From positions 186,001-250,000 of the forward strand of contig NZ_KQ948776.1 of NCBI RefSeq assembly GCF_001514205.1: 64,000 bases of DNA, given 5' to 3'. Both the position numbers and the translations under genes were made by a program. The notes under the pieces were generated by a model. The model made no database searches, was not told the origin of the DNA, and saw only the letters and a list, made by a program, of their open reading frames with translations. The DNA is from Streptomyces griseoruber. GTDB taxonomy: Bacteria; Actinomycetota; Actinomycetes; Streptomycetales; Streptomycetaceae. Of this stretch, positions 26,749 through 36,111 are shown one piece after another (position 1 is the first letter of the stretch; each line of letters starts with the position of its first letter).

Positions 26749-26786
26749 CCTAGGACCCTGTCGTCGTACGACGGCAGGGTCCTAGG
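26749..26786. terminator. Hairpin terminator after FmdB-type gene
   Basis: CCTAGGACCCTG and its reverse complement bracket a further near-complementary TCGTCG/CGACGG segment, giving an 18-bp stem with one wobble pair and a tiny loop. It sits between the FmdB-type gene and the MTA phosphorylase gene. Confidence 0.85.
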
Positions 26787-26838
26787 TGTTTCCCCTGTCG
26801 GGGACTGACCGTGTTCGATTCCGGCTACTGTGCTGGTC

Positions 26839-27672
26839 ATGGCGAACGCAGAGATCGGCGTCATCGGCGGCTCGGGCTTCTACTCGTTCCTCGACGACGT
26901 CACCGAGATCCAGGTGGACACCCCCTACGGGGCGCCCAGCGACTCCCTCTTCCTCGGCGAGATCGCCGGCCGGCGGGTCGCCTTCCTGCCCCGGCACGGG
27001 CGGGGGCACCATCTGCCGCCCCACCGGATCAACTACCGGGCCAATCTGTGGGCGCTGCGTTCGGTGGGGGCGCGCCAGATCCTGGGCCCGTGCGCCGTGG
27101 GCGGGCTGCGCCCCGAGTACGGGCCGGGCACGCTGCTGGTGCCGGATCAGCTGGTCGACCGTACGAAATCCCGGGTGGGGACCTACTTCGACGGGCTGCC
27201 GCTGCCCGACGGCACGGTGCCCAACGTGGTGCATGTGTCCCTGGCCGACCCTTACTGCCCCACCGGGCGCGCGGCCGCGCTGAAGGCGGCGCGCGGGCGG
27301 GAGTGGGAGCCGGTGGACGGTGGGGCGCTGGTCGTGATCGAGGGGCCCCGGTTCTCGACGCGTGCCGAGTCGTTGTGGCACCAGGCACAGGGCTGGTCGG
27401 TTGTGGGCATGACAGGCCACCCGGAGGCCGCGCTCGCCCGTGAACTCGAGCTGTGCTACACGTCGTTGACCCTGGTCACCGACCTGGACGCGGGCGCCGA
27501 GTCCGGTGAGGGCGTGTCGCACGAGGAGGTGCTGACCGTGTTCGCGGCGAACGTGGACCGGCTGCGGGGTGTGCTGTTCGACGCGGTGGCCGCGCTGCCG
27601 CCGGACGAGGCGCGGGACTGCGCGTGCGGGAAGGCGCTGGGCGGGATGGATCCGGGGTTCGAGCTGCCGTAG
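26839..27672 (+). CDS. S-methyl-5'-thioadenosine phosphorylase
   Basis: A 277-aa member of the PNP/MTAP phosphorylase family, which splits methylthioadenosine (or a 6-oxopurine nucleoside) with phosphate. Blocks: IGVIGGSGFYSF (phosphate loop), FLPRHGRGHHLPPHRINYRAN, VIEGPRFSTRAES and GMTGHPEAALARELELCY. It ends with a Cys-containing tail CACGKALGGMD. The ATG 26839 lacks an obvious ribosome-binding site, so the message may be leaderless. Purine salvage or methionine salvage is the likely role. Confidence 0.92.
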   Translation: MANAEIGVIGGSGFYSFLDDVTEIQVDTPYGAPSDSLFLGEIAGRRVAFLPRHGRGHHLPPHRINYRANLWALRSVGARQILGPCAVGGLRPEYGPGTLLVPDQLVDRTKSRVGTYFDGLPLPDGTVPNVVHVSLADPYCPTGRAAALKAARGREWEPVDGGALVVIEGPRFSTRAESLWHQAQGWSVVGMTGHPEAALARELELCYTSLTLVTDLDAGAESGEGVSHEEVLTVFAANVDRLRGVLFDAVAALPPDEARDCACGKALGGMDPGFELP

Positions 27673-27757
27673 CGGAACTCGTCGTTCGGGTGAGGGAGTT
27701 TTCCACAATCCGTGGATGATCCACCGGTTCCGGCGGACGGCGGCGTGAGCGGGCATC

Positions 27758-28408
27758 GTGGCCTGGCTAGCCGATCCCTCGCCGCAGGTGGTGATCCCGT
27801 TGTCCGCTTTCTCCCCCTCTCCTTCCGCCTCCTCCCCCTCGTCTCCGCCCCACCCGGTCCCTCCGCCGTACGAGGTGCCGCAGTTCGCTCCCGTGCGAGT
27901 CAAGGGCGGGTGGCGTCTGCTGCGCCGGCTCGTGCGGAATCGGCAGCGCGCCGTGGCACTGGGCCTCGCCGTCACCGCCGCCGCGCTGGTGGCGGCGGGC
28001 CCGAGGGACGGTGCGCCGGCTCCGGCGCGCGGACATCCGGATGGCGACGCACCCGCCCGCGCTCACTCGTCATCGGGCGAGCCCGTCCGCAGGCGCCCCG
28101 CGAGCGGGCAGGCGAAGGTGACGGCGCCGGTGCGGATCGCCGATGCGGCGACCGTTCGGCTGCTGCGGCCCGGTGACCGGGTAGACGTCATCGCCGTACC
28201 CGCGGACGGCCCCACGGCTGCGGACGGGGAGGCGCGGGTGATCGCGCGCCGGGCGCTCGTGACGAAGGTGCCCGAGCCCGTGGACCCGTCCGCGGTCACC
28301 GGTGACGGTGACGGAGGAGCGCTGGTCGTGCTGTCGGTGTCCCGCTCCACCGCGACGCGTCTGGCGGGCGCGAGCGCATCGGCCCGGCTGGCGGTGACTC
28401 TGTGGTGA
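27758..28408 (+). CDS. CpaB/RcpC-like SAF-domain protein
   Basis: Up to 216 aa. A Ser/Pro-rich N-terminus is followed by one membrane helix (AVALGLAVTAAALVAAG, about 66-82) and an extracytoplasmic part resembling the C-terminal half of Flp-pilus assembly protein CpaB (RLLRPGDRVDVIAVP, VIARRALVTKVPEP, ALVVLSVSRSTATRLAGA). No other pilus genes are nearby, so its job is open. The start is uncertain: GTG 27758, GTG 27788/27791 and TTG 27800 are all in frame. Confidence 0.75.
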   Translation: MAWLADPSPQVVIPLSAFSPSPSASSPSSPPHPVPPPYEVPQFAPVRVKGGWRLLRRLVRNRQRAVALGLAVTAAALVAAGPRDGAPAPARGHPDGDAPARAHSSSGEPVRRRPASGQAKVTAPVRIADAATVRLLRPGDRVDVIAVPADGPTAADGEARVIARRALVTKVPEPVDPSAVTGDGDGGALVVLSVSRSTATRLAGASASARLAVTLW

Positions 28409-28546
28409 AGAAGAAGTCAAGTCCTTCGTTGGAGCTACCGGATTGGGCACGCGTGGCTCAGGGTGACGTAGGTTGCGGAGCTGTTCGTTCCACAACTTGT
28501 GTCACCCCATGTGCCACAAAGCGCCCATACAAGGAGAGTTCCCGCG

Positions 28547-29023
28547 GTGAGCGAGAAGAAGAATCCGAGCATCTGGCACGGCTTCAAGGCCTTCCTGATG
28601 CGAGGGAACGTCGTCGATCTGGCCGTGGCGGTGGTGATCGGCGCGGCCTTCACGAACATCGTGAACTCGGTGGTGAAGGGCATCATCAACCCCCTGGTCG
28701 GCGCGATCGGGACCAAGAACCTGGACAGCTACAGCTCCTGCCTGGAAGACCCGTGCAAGGTCGCGGCGGACGGGACGGTCACGAGCGGTGTGCCGATCCT
28801 GTGGGGCACCGTCCTGGGCGCGGCGCTGAACTTCGTGATCACCGCGGCGGTGGTGTACTTCCTGATGGTGCTGCCGATGGCGAAGTACCTGTCCCGGGTG
28901 GAGGCCCGCAGGAAGGCGCGCGAGGGCACGAAGGAGGTCATCGAGGTGACCGAGCTGCAGGTGCTGAAGGAGATCCGCGACGTGATGGTGACCCAGCGGG
29001 GTCCGGGGTCCGCCGGGCGGTAG
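28547..29023 (+). CDS. mscL: Large-conductance mechanosensitive channel MscL
   Basis: A 158-aa MscL that opens under membrane tension to release solutes on osmotic downshock. The N-terminal amphipathic helix and first membrane helix FLMRGNVVDLAVAVVIGAAFTNIV are textbook; the second helix (FVITAAVVYFLMVLP) precedes a charged C-terminal bundle. The periplasmic loop contains a Cys pair (SSCLEDPCK) not found in most MscL. GTG 28547 has AAGGAGAG upstream. Confidence 0.95.
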   Translation: MSEKKNPSIWHGFKAFLMRGNVVDLAVAVVIGAAFTNIVNSVVKGIINPLVGAIGTKNLDSYSSCLEDPCKVAADGTVTSGVPILWGTVLGAALNFVITAAVVYFLMVLPMAKYLSRVEARRKAREGTKEVIEVTELQVLKEIRDVMVTQRGPGSAGR

Positions 29024-29075
29024 TCGCCGCTCTCCGGGGGCTGTGCGGCGCCGTTCAGACGTTGCGCGGCACGGT

Positions 29076-29258
29076 TCAGAGGTGGTGGGGCGGCTTCTCG
29101 TCCAGGAAGCGCCTGAGGTCGGCCGCGCTGTCGACGGACGAGGCCGGACGCTCGCCCCAGCCACCGTCGGTGTCGTCCGAGGACTGCTGGTCCAGCGGGT
29201 CGTCGAAGGACAGCGTGGCCTTCGGGTCGCGCGGCTCGGGTGCGGCGGGGGTGCTCAT
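29076..29258 (-). CDS. Small acidic conserved-looking protein (60 aa)
   Basis: Sixty residues from MSTPAAPEPRDPKATLSFDD to RRFLDEKPPHHL. Acidic, Asp/Ser-rich and without membrane or metal motifs. It lies between mscL and the LtrA gene on the opposite strand. Its natural-looking start and composition suggest a real small gene of the type often annotated as hypothetical in Streptomyces. Function unknown. Confidence 0.65.
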   Translation of the reverse strand: MSTPAAPEPRDPKATLSFDDPLDQQSSDDTDGGWGERPASSVDSAADLRRFLDEKPPHHL

Positions 29259-29320
29259 GCCTCCAGGGTACGTCTCCCCCGGTCAGGACTTTTCGGCGCG
29301 CATCTGCTGTGCTGTGGCCC

Positions 29321-30535
29321 ATGACGTCCAGTACTGCTCGCGATCACGCGAGACCCCTGCGCAAACTCACCGCGCGGGGGCGCGGGGAGGCGCATCGGGT
29401 CGCCTCCCCGCTCGAGCTCTTCTTCGACCTGTGTTTCGTGGTTGCCGTCGCCCAGGCGGGCGTGCAGTTGGTGCATGCGGTGGCCGAGTCCCACGCGGGG
29501 GAGGGCATCCTCAACTACGCGATGGTGTTCTTCGCCATCTGGTGGGCGTGGATGAACTTCACGTGGTTCGCGTCGGCGTACGACAACGACGACGTGCTGT
29601 ACCGGGTGGTCACGCTGGTGCAGATCGCCGGGGTGCTGGTGCTGGCGGCAGGCGTCTCGCGGGCGTTCGAGGACCACGACTTCGTGGTCGTCTGGTTGGG
29701 CTACGTGATCATGAGGTTCGCGCTGAGCTGGCAGTGGCTGCGCGTCGCGTGGTCGGCCGAGGGCCCGGAGCGGACGATGGCGCTGCGGTACGCCGGGGGC
29801 GTACTGCTGTGCCAGGTGGGCTGGGTGGGGCTGCTGGTCCTGCCGGAGGGCGCCAGGGCCTGGCTGTTCCTGGTGATGGCGGTGCTCGAGATGTGCGTGC
29901 CGGTGTACGCGGAGAAGGACCATCCGACGACCTGGCATCCGCATCACATCGCGGAGCGGTTCGGGCTGTTCACGATCATCGTGCTGGGCGAGACGATCGC
30001 GGCGGCCACGGTCGCCGTGAAGTCGGCCGTCGACGAGAGCGACGCGCTGGGCGAGCTGTTGCCGATCGCGGTGGGGGGTCTGCTGATCGTCTTCGCCGCG
30101 TGGTGGATCTACTTCGTGGTGCCCATCCACGGTCATCTGCGTTCCAACCAGCAGTCGTTCGTGTGGGGCTACGGTCACTACTTCGTGTTCGCCTCTGCCG
30201 CGGCGATCGGTGCGGGCCTGGAGGTGGCCGTGGAGCAGGCGGTCGGCAAGGCGCATCTGTCGACGCCGGCCGCGTCGGCGGCGGTGACGCTGCCCACGGC
30301 GCTGTATCTGCTGACGGTCTGGGTGCTGCACGCCCGACACTTCAAGGTGGGCCTGGCCCAGCAGTTGGTGCTGCCCGGTGCCGCGCTGTTGATGATCTGC
30401 TGCACCTTCCTCGGCGACTGGGCGGTCCTCGCGGCCGGCCTGGTGGCGGCGCTGACGGTGGCGACGGGGACGACGCTGACGGCGCGCGCTGCCGCGCGCG
30501 AGAGCGCGGCAGTCGCTTCGGACGGAGTGGGATAG
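29321..30535 (+). CDS. Low temperature requirement protein A (LtrA) family
   Basis: A 404-aa membrane protein with about ten helices. Family features include the start SPLELFFDLCFVVAVAQ, FFAIWWAWMNFTWFASAYDNDD and the His-rich block HPHHIAERFGLFTIIVLGETI. LtrA proteins are named from a cold-growth phenotype in Listeria; their biochemical role is not known. The gene starts at ATG 29321 and is divergent from the small acidic gene. Confidence 0.93.
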   Translation: MTSSTARDHARPLRKLTARGRGEAHRVASPLELFFDLCFVVAVAQAGVQLVHAVAESHAGEGILNYAMVFFAIWWAWMNFTWFASAYDNDDVLYRVVTLVQIAGVLVLAAGVSRAFEDHDFVVVWLGYVIMRFALSWQWLRVAWSAEGPERTMALRYAGGVLLCQVGWVGLLVLPEGARAWLFLVMAVLEMCVPVYAEKDHPTTWHPHHIAERFGLFTIIVLGETIAAATVAVKSAVDESDALGELLPIAVGGLLIVFAAWWIYFVVPIHGHLRSNQQSFVWGYGHYFVFASAAAIGAGLEVAVEQAVGKAHLSTPAASAAVTLPTALYLLTVWVLHARHFKVGLAQQLVLPGAALLMICCTFLGDWAVLAAGLVAALTVATGTTLTARAAARESAAVASDGVG

Positions 30536-30571
30536 CCGTACCGGGGCCGGGGCCGGGCGAGACTGGCTGCC

Positions 30572-31597
30572 ATGACAGTTGACGCTCTGACGGATGTCGC
30601 GGGCGTGCGGGTGGGGCATGCCACCCGGGCAGGCGACGGTTGGCTCACGGGCACCACGGTCGTGCTCGCGCCGGAGGGCGGCGCCGTGGCCGCCGTGGAC
30701 GTGCGCGGGGGTGGTCCCGGTACCAAGGAGACCGATGCCCTCGATCCGCGCAATGTGGTGCAGCGGGTGGACGCGGTCGTGCTGACCGGCGGCAGTGCCT
30801 ACGGGCTCGATGCGGCGTCCGGGGTGATGGCCTGGCTGGAGGAGCGGGGGCGCGGGGTGCCCGTGGGGCCGGATCCCGCGCACGTGGTGCCGGTGGTGCC
30901 CGCCGCTTGTGTCTTCGATCTGGGGCGGGGCGGTGACTTCCGGGCCCGGCCGGGTGCGGAGCTCGGGCGGGCCGCGGTCGAGGCGGCCGCGGCGAGCGCG
31001 CCGGGTGCGCGGGTGCCGGAGGGGTGTGTCGGGGCCGGGACGGGCGCGGCGGTCGGGGCGATGAAGGGTGGGGTCGGCAGTGCGAGTGTCGTCCTCGGCT
31101 CGGGGATCACGGTGGGGGCGCTGGTGGTGGCCAACGCGGTGGGGTCGGTGGCGGATCCGGAGACGGGGGTGCTGTACGGGGAGTTGTTCCAGGGGCGGGT
31201 GGAGTATCCGGAGGCGGGTGTGCATGAGGTGGCACGCCGACGGCTCGCCGAGGGCGCCGCGCGGAACGCTCCTCCCCCGCTGAACACGACGCTCGCGGTG
31301 GTCGCCACCGACGCGGAACTGACGAAGGCGCAGGCGCAGAAGCTGGCGGGTACGGCGCATGACGGGATCGCGCGCGCGGTGCGTCCGGTGCATCTGCTGC
31401 ACGACGGCGACACCGTGTTCACCCTGGCCACGGGCGCCCGTCCGCTCGCCCCCGCGCATCCCCTGGCCCTGAACGACATTCTCGCGGCGGGCGCCGATGT
31501 GGTGACGCGCGCGATCGTGCGGGCCGTGCGGGCCGCAGTGTCGGTGGAGGGGCCGGGCGGGGCCTGGCCGTCGTACACGGAGTTGTACGGGGGCTGA
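30572..31597 (+). CDS. P1-family peptidase (DmpA/NylC-like)
   Basis: A 341-aa N-terminal-nucleophile aminopeptidase or amidase of the P1 family. The front is DVAGVRVGHATRA, with VVLTGGSAYGLDAASGV in the middle. Self-cleavage is expected between N238 and T239 in PPPLNTTLAVVATD, leaving Thr239 as nucleophile. Relatives release N-terminal D- or L-amino acids or cleave aminohexanoate oligomers. It begins about 36 bases after the LtrA gene and could be co-transcribed. A hairpin terminator follows. Confidence 0.92.
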   Translation: MTVDALTDVAGVRVGHATRAGDGWLTGTTVVLAPEGGAVAAVDVRGGGPGTKETDALDPRNVVQRVDAVVLTGGSAYGLDAASGVMAWLEERGRGVPVGPDPAHVVPVVPAACVFDLGRGGDFRARPGAELGRAAVEAAAASAPGARVPEGCVGAGTGAAVGAMKGGVGSASVVLGSGITVGALVVANAVGSVADPETGVLYGELFQGRVEYPEAGVHEVARRRLAEGAARNAPPPLNTTLAVVATDAELTKAQAQKLAGTAHDGIARAVRPVHLLHDGDTVFTLATGARPLAPAHPLALNDILAAGADVVTRAIVRAVRAAVSVEGPGGAWPSYTELYGG

Positions 31598-31653
31598 GGA
31601 GCCGGCGGCGGGCGATTGTCCTGGTTCTGTCACGTCATCGCGTTCATTGGGCC

Positions 31654-31689
31654 AAGGAGGGAACCCCGGCGGGTGCCGGGACCCTCCTT
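31654..31689. terminator. Two-step hairpin terminator
   Basis: AAGGAGGG pairs with CCCTCCTT, enclosing a second stem CCCGGC/GCCGGG with loop GGGT. It follows the P1 peptidase gene and precedes the L,D-transpeptidase promoter region. Confidence 0.75.
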
Positions 31690-31739
31690 TCTCACGTACT
31701 GGAGCGGATCACGCACATCACACGAAGCTGGAGCAGCCC

Positions 31740-32966
31740 GTGACAACGCCGGACATAGCAGCGCGGCGCGTACTGGGAGCCTGTGCCGTCCTGGTGGTCG
31801 GCGCCCTGACCCTGACCGCCTGTGGGGGAAGCGCCAACGCCAAGAGCGGTGACGACGGCAAGGGCGGTAAGGGGACCTCGCCCAAGACGTCCACCGCGAA
31901 GATCGTCATCTCGGCCAAGGACGGCTCGACGGATGCGTCCATCAACACGACCGGGGTGAAGGTCAGCGACGGGCGGCTGACCGAGGTGAAGATGACGGTG
32001 GCCGGGACGGCGCAGGCCGTCGCGGGCGCCCTGTCGGCCGACGGCAGCAGCTGGAAGCCGAAGGAGCAGTTGGAGCGCGGGACGAAGTACGAGATATCGG
32101 CGACCGCGAAGGACGGGAGCGGCAAGGTCGCCGCCGCCAACTCGATCTTCACCACGGTCACTTCGGCGAACAGTTTCATCGGGACGTACACGCCGGACAA
32201 CGGGACGACGGTCGGGGTGGGGATGCCGGTGTCGTTCACGTTCGACAAGGTGATCAGTGACAAGAAGGCCGTGCAGTCGCACATCACGGTGACGTCCAGC
32301 AGTGGGCAGCAGGTGGTGGGGCACTGGTTCGGGGCGCAGCGGCTCGACTTCCGGCCCGAGGAGTACTGGAAGGCCGGCTCCAAGGTCACGATGAAGATCG
32401 ACCTGGACGGGGTCGAGGGCGCGAACGGCGTCTACGGGGTGCAGAAGAAGACGGTCAGTTTCGAGATCGGGCGTTCGCAGGTGTCCACGGTGGACGTGAA
32501 CACGGAGATGATGACGGTCGTGCGGGACGGGCAGGTCCTGCGGAAGGTGCCGATCTCCTCGGGCAGCCCGCAGCACACCACGTACAACGGCCAGATGGTG
32601 ATCTCGGAGAAGTTCACGCAGACGCGGATGAACAGCCAGACGGTCGGTCTGGGCGGGGAGTACGACATCCCGGACGTGCCGCATGCGATGCGGCTGACGA
32701 CGTCGGGGACGTTCATCCACGGCAACTACTGGTACGACAAGGGGAATCCGCCGTTCGGTCGGGTGGGCACGAGCCACGGGTGCGTGGGGCTCGCCGATGT
32801 GCAGGGCGCGCAGGGCGACACGACGGCGAAGTGGTTCTACGACAACTCGCTGATCGGGGACGTCGTGATCGTGAAGAACTCGCCGGACAAGACGGTGGCG
32901 CCGGACAACGGGCTCAACGGCTGGAACATGTCGTGGGCCGAGTGGACCGCGGGGAGCGCGGCCTGA
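31740..32966 (+). CDS. L,D-transpeptidase lipoprotein
   Basis: A 408-aa cell-wall enzyme that makes 3-3 peptidoglycan cross-links. A lipoprotein signal peptide ends in the lipobox LTAC (Cys28), followed by a Gly/Lys/Ser linker, two Ig-like domains (about 45-250, as in mycobacterial LdtMt2) and a YkuD domain. The catalytic motif is IHGNYWYDKG with TSHGCVGL, where the Cys is the nucleophile. It ends with NMSWAEW. GTG 31740 has GGAG six bases before it. It is bounded by terminators on both sides, so it is monocistronic. Confidence 0.95.
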   Translation: MTTPDIAARRVLGACAVLVVGALTLTACGGSANAKSGDDGKGGKGTSPKTSTAKIVISAKDGSTDASINTTGVKVSDGRLTEVKMTVAGTAQAVAGALSADGSSWKPKEQLERGTKYEISATAKDGSGKVAAANSIFTTVTSANSFIGTYTPDNGTTVGVGMPVSFTFDKVISDKKAVQSHITVTSSSGQQVVGHWFGAQRLDFRPEEYWKAGSKVTMKIDLDGVEGANGVYGVQKKTVSFEIGRSQVSTVDVNTEMMTVVRDGQVLRKVPISSGSPQHTTYNGQMVISEKFTQTRMNSQTVGLGGEYDIPDVPHAMRLTTSGTFIHGNYWYDKGNPPFGRVGTSHGCVGLADVQGAQGDTTAKWFYDNSLIGDVVIVKNSPDKTVAPDNGLNGWNMSWAEWTAGSAA

Positions 32967-33035
32967 GCGGGGCGATACGGATGCCGGTGTTCCGGGGCAA
33001 GAGGCCTCCCACCGGCGGTTTCTGAGGGATCGTTG

Positions 33036-33064
33036 GGGCCGCGCGGGAACTTTTCGCGCGGCCC
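33036..33064. terminator. Hairpin terminator after L,D-transpeptidase
   Basis: GGGCCGCGCG, a nine-base loop and the exact reverse complement CGCGCGGCCC, followed by GCGCGTTTT. It is placed directly after the transpeptidase gene. Confidence 0.8.
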
Positions 33065-33169
33065 GCGCGTTTTCCCCGACGTAGGTTTCTCGGTTCCTGG
33101 ACATGATGTCGGACCGAGGGGCTACGGTATGCACCCACAAGGTGACATGCAGCAACGCCGGGAGAAACC

Positions 33170-33916
33170 TTGAGCGTTCCGTACGAGACTGCAGCGTACG
33201 AACCAGCCGAGTCGCCCGAGTCTCCGGAGGAGCATCTCGCGCGGCTGCTAGGTCGTGCCCTGAACTCGTTCGAGCTGCCGGACGACGTCCTTCGGCGGCT
33301 CGACTGCGCGCTGGCGCACGACAGCTCGCTGCACTCCGCGCATCACAGCGCGGGTCTGCACCGTGAGACCTACCGGCACACCTGGCTGCTGGCCGACGGG
33401 TGTGCGCTGACGCTGTGGGAGCTGGTGCACAACACCGCTCCGGGCAGCGAACCGCAGCATGAGGTGTACGTCGACGAGGAGGAGTTGCGGACGGCGACCG
33501 CGCGGCTGCCGTTGCCGCCGGACGAGCCGGATTTCGAGCTTCCGGTGCTGGCGCCGCTGGAGCCGGTGTCCGCGCCCCGGCATGTGTATGTTCCGGACGA
33601 CTCGGCGGACCATGCGCGTCGGCTGCTGCGTCGCGCGGAGAACACCGACCGGCCGGGTGCGGACACCGCCGAGCTGTTGAGGTCGGCGTTCGCGCACCAG
33701 ATCACGCAGGCGTTCGGGCGGCCCTGCCGGGCGGGCCGGGCCGGTCTGGGCTTCTCGCTGTACGAGCACGCGTTCCTGTTGCGTGACGGGCGGGAGATCT
33801 CCCTGTGGGAGGTGGAGCACACGGCGACGCCGGACGGGCGGCACATGTGCGAGGTGTACGAGTCGGAGGCCGAGGCCCGGGAGGCGATGGAGCGCCGGGC
33901 GGCGCAGGTCTCCTGA
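33170..33916 (+). CDS. DUF6227 family protein
   Basis: A 248-aa Streptomyces-type protein of unknown function that I recognise as DUF6227. Two similar halves each carry a TLWELVHNT/SLWEVEHTA block (YRHTWLLADGCALTLWELVHN and YEHAFLLRDGREISLWEVEH), suggesting an internal duplication. Hydrophilic, no membrane segment. The start is TTG 33170, supported by GGAG five bases upstream. A terminator shared with fruA follows. Confidence 0.85.
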   Translation: MSVPYETAAYEPAESPESPEEHLARLLGRALNSFELPDDVLRRLDCALAHDSSLHSAHHSAGLHRETYRHTWLLADGCALTLWELVHNTAPGSEPQHEVYVDEEELRTATARLPLPPDEPDFELPVLAPLEPVSAPRHVYVPDDSADHARRLLRRAENTDRPGADTAELLRSAFAHQITQAFGRPCRAGRAGLGFSLYEHAFLLRDGREISLWEVEHTATPDGRHMCEVYESEAEAREAMERRAAQVS

Positions 33917-33944
33917 CCGTCGGCAGGATGTCGGGCACAGGCCG

Positions 33945-33989
33945 AGCGGCCGGTCGCCGCCCCGTTGCGTGGGGTTGCGACCGGCCGCT
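33945..33989. terminator. Bidirectional terminator between DUF6227 and fruA
   Basis: AGCGGCCGGTCGC and its exact reverse complement form a 13-bp stem; the 19-base loop holds a further CCCC/GGGG pairing. It is located between two convergent genes. Confidence 0.85.
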
Positions 33990-34015
33990 GGTGCGGGTGG
34001 CTCAGGGCCTGTGGG

Positions 34016-36076
34016 TCAGGCCGCGACCGGCTGCTTCGTCTCCGCCGCGGTGGCGGTCGCGTCGCCCCGGGTCGCCGTGGTGGGCGTGCTGCCGGGTGCC
34101 GGCTTGCGCAGGCCCTTGAGGACGACGACCAGGGCCGTGGTGACGCAGACGCCCGCCGCGATGGCGATCAGGTAGAGGAACGGGTTGCCGATCAGCGGGA
34201 CCACGAAGATGCCGCCGTGGGGGGCGCGCAGGGTGGCGCCGAAGGCCATCGACAGGGCGCCGGTGACCGCGCCGCCCACCATCGAGGAGGGGATCACGCG
34301 CAGCGGGTCGGCCGCGGCGAACGGGATCGCGCCCTCGGAGATGAAGGAGGCGCCGAGGACCCAGGCGGCCTTGCCGTTCTCGCGCTCGGTCTCGGTGAAG
34401 AGCTTGCCGCGCACGGTCGTGGCCAGGGCCATCGCGAGGGGCGGGACCATGCCGGCCGCCATGACCGCGGCCATGATCTTCATGGCGGAGTCGCTGGGGC
34501 TGGCGACGGCGATGCCGGCGGTGGCGAAGGTGTACGCGACCTTGTTGACGGGGCCGCCGAGGTCGAAGCACATCATCAGGCCGAGGAGGGCGCCGAGGAG
34601 GACGGCGTTGGTGCCAGTGAGGCCGTTCAGGCCGTCGGTGAGGGCCTTCTGGGCGGAGGCGATGGGCTTGCCGATGACGACGAACATCAGGAACCCGACG
34701 ATCGCCGAGGAGATCAGCGGGATCACCACGACGGGCATGATGCCGCGTACCGCCGGCGGGATCTTCACCTTCTGGATCGACAGCACCACACCACCGGCGA
34801 TCAGACCGGCGGCGAGGCCGCCGAGGAAGCCGGCGTTGATGGTGACGGAGATGGCGCCGCCGACGAAGCCGGGCACGAGCCCCGGTCGGTCCGCCATGCC
34901 GTAGGCGATGTAGCCGGCCAGGACGGGGACCAGGAAGCCGAAGGAGACGACGCCGATCTGGAAGAGCAGCGCGGCCCAGCTGTCGCCCTGGGTCCACACG
35001 AAGTGGTCCATGACCGACGGCGCCTTGTTGATCTTGTATCCGCCGATCGCGAAGCCGAGGGCGATGAGCAGACCGCCGGCCGCGACGAACGGGACCATGT
35101 ACGAGACGCCGGACATCAGCCACTTGCGGAGCTTGGTGCCATAGCCCTCGGAGGAGTCGCCCGCGCGTTCCACCGGAGTGCCGGGCGCGGCCGCGGCGGT
35201 GACCTCGCCGCGTTCCGCCTTGCCGCGCACCTCGGTGATCAGCTCGGCGGGGCGGTTGATGCCCGCCTTCACGCCGACGTCGACGGTGGGCTTTCCGGCG
35301 AAGCGGTCCTTTTCGCGGACGGGGACGTCGTGGGCGAAGATCACGCCGTCGGCGGCGGCGATGACGGCCGGGTCGAGCCGGGTGAAGCCGGCCGAGCCCT
35401 GGGTCTCGACGGTCACCTCGACGCCCGCCTCGCGGCCCGCGTTCTCCAGGGACTCGGCCGCCATGTAGGTGTGGGCGATGCCGGTGGGGCAGGAGGTGAC
35501 GGCGACGATCCGGAAGGGGCGCGGCGCGGGCTCGGGGGTGGTGGCCGTGTCGGTGTCGGCGGAGGCCGCCGCCGACACCGACACGGAGTCTTCGGAAGTG
35601 CCCGAGGAGGCGCCCTCGGCCGCGGTGGCCGGGGTTTCGTCGCCTCGGATCAGGGCCGCCGCGGCCGCCGGGTCGCCGGCCGCGCGCAGTGCGTCGGTGA
35701 ACTCGGTGTTCATCAGCTGGCGGGCGAGGGACGACAGGATCGTGAGGTGGGCGTCGTCGGCGCCGGCGGGGGCGGCGATCAGGAAGATCAGGTCGGCGGG
35801 GCCGTCGGCCGCGCCGAAGTCGATGCCGCCGGTGCTGCGGCCGAAGGCGAGGGTCGGCTCGGTGACGTGTTCGCTGCGGCAGTGCGGGATGCCGATGCCG
35901 CCGTCGAGGCCGGTGGGCATCTGGGCCTCGCGGGCGGCCACATCGGCGAGGAAGCCGTCCAGGTCGGTCACCCGGCCCTGGGCCACCATGCGTGCGGCGA
36001 GGGACCGCGCCGCGGCTTCCTTGGTGTCGGCGGACAGGTCGAGGTCGACCAGGTCCGCGGTGATCATGTCGCTCAT
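34016..36076 (-). CDS. fruA: Fructose PTS permease EIIABC
   Basis: A 686-aa fused phosphotransferase permease that imports fructose as fructose-1-phosphate. EIIA: His65 in GIGIPHCRSEH. A Ser/Ala/Thr-rich linker runs from about 148 to 186. EIIB: phospho-Cys196 in VTSCPTGIAHTYMAAE. EIIC: from about 310, with a run of membrane helices including the block FISEGAIPFAAADPLRVIP. ATG 36076 has AAGGAGC upstream. Third gene of fruR-fruK-fruA, separated from fruK by a 118-base G-rich spacer. The linker DNA contains an 18-bp perfect inverted repeat at 35545-35586. Confidence 0.96.
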   Translation of the reverse strand: MSDMITADLVDLDLSADTKEAAARSLAARMVAQGRVTDLDGFLADVAAREAQMPTGLDGGIGIPHCRSEHVTEPTLAFGRSTGGIDFGAADGPADLIFLIAAPAGADDAHLTILSSLARQLMNTEFTDALRAAGDPAAAAALIRGDETPATAAEGASSGTSEDSVSVSAAASADTDTATTPEPAPRPFRIVAVTSCPTGIAHTYMAAESLENAGREAGVEVTVETQGSAGFTRLDPAVIAAADGVIFAHDVPVREKDRFAGKPTVDVGVKAGINRPAELITEVRGKAERGEVTAAAAPGTPVERAGDSSEGYGTKLRKWLMSGVSYMVPFVAAGGLLIALGFAIGGYKINKAPSVMDHFVWTQGDSWAALLFQIGVVSFGFLVPVLAGYIAYGMADRPGLVPGFVGGAISVTINAGFLGGLAAGLIAGGVVLSIQKVKIPPAVRGIMPVVVIPLISSAIVGFLMFVVIGKPIASAQKALTDGLNGLTGTNAVLLGALLGLMMCFDLGGPVNKVAYTFATAGIAVASPSDSAMKIMAAVMAAGMVPPLAMALATTVRGKLFTETERENGKAAWVLGASFISEGAIPFAAADPLRVIPSSMVGGAVTGALSMAFGATLRAPHGGIFVVPLIGNPFLYLIAIAAGVCVTTALVVVLKGLRKPAPGSTPTTATRGDATATAAETKQPVAA

Positions 36077-36111
36077 CGCGGGCTCCTTCGCACGCGTATC
36101 GCCCGGGACGT

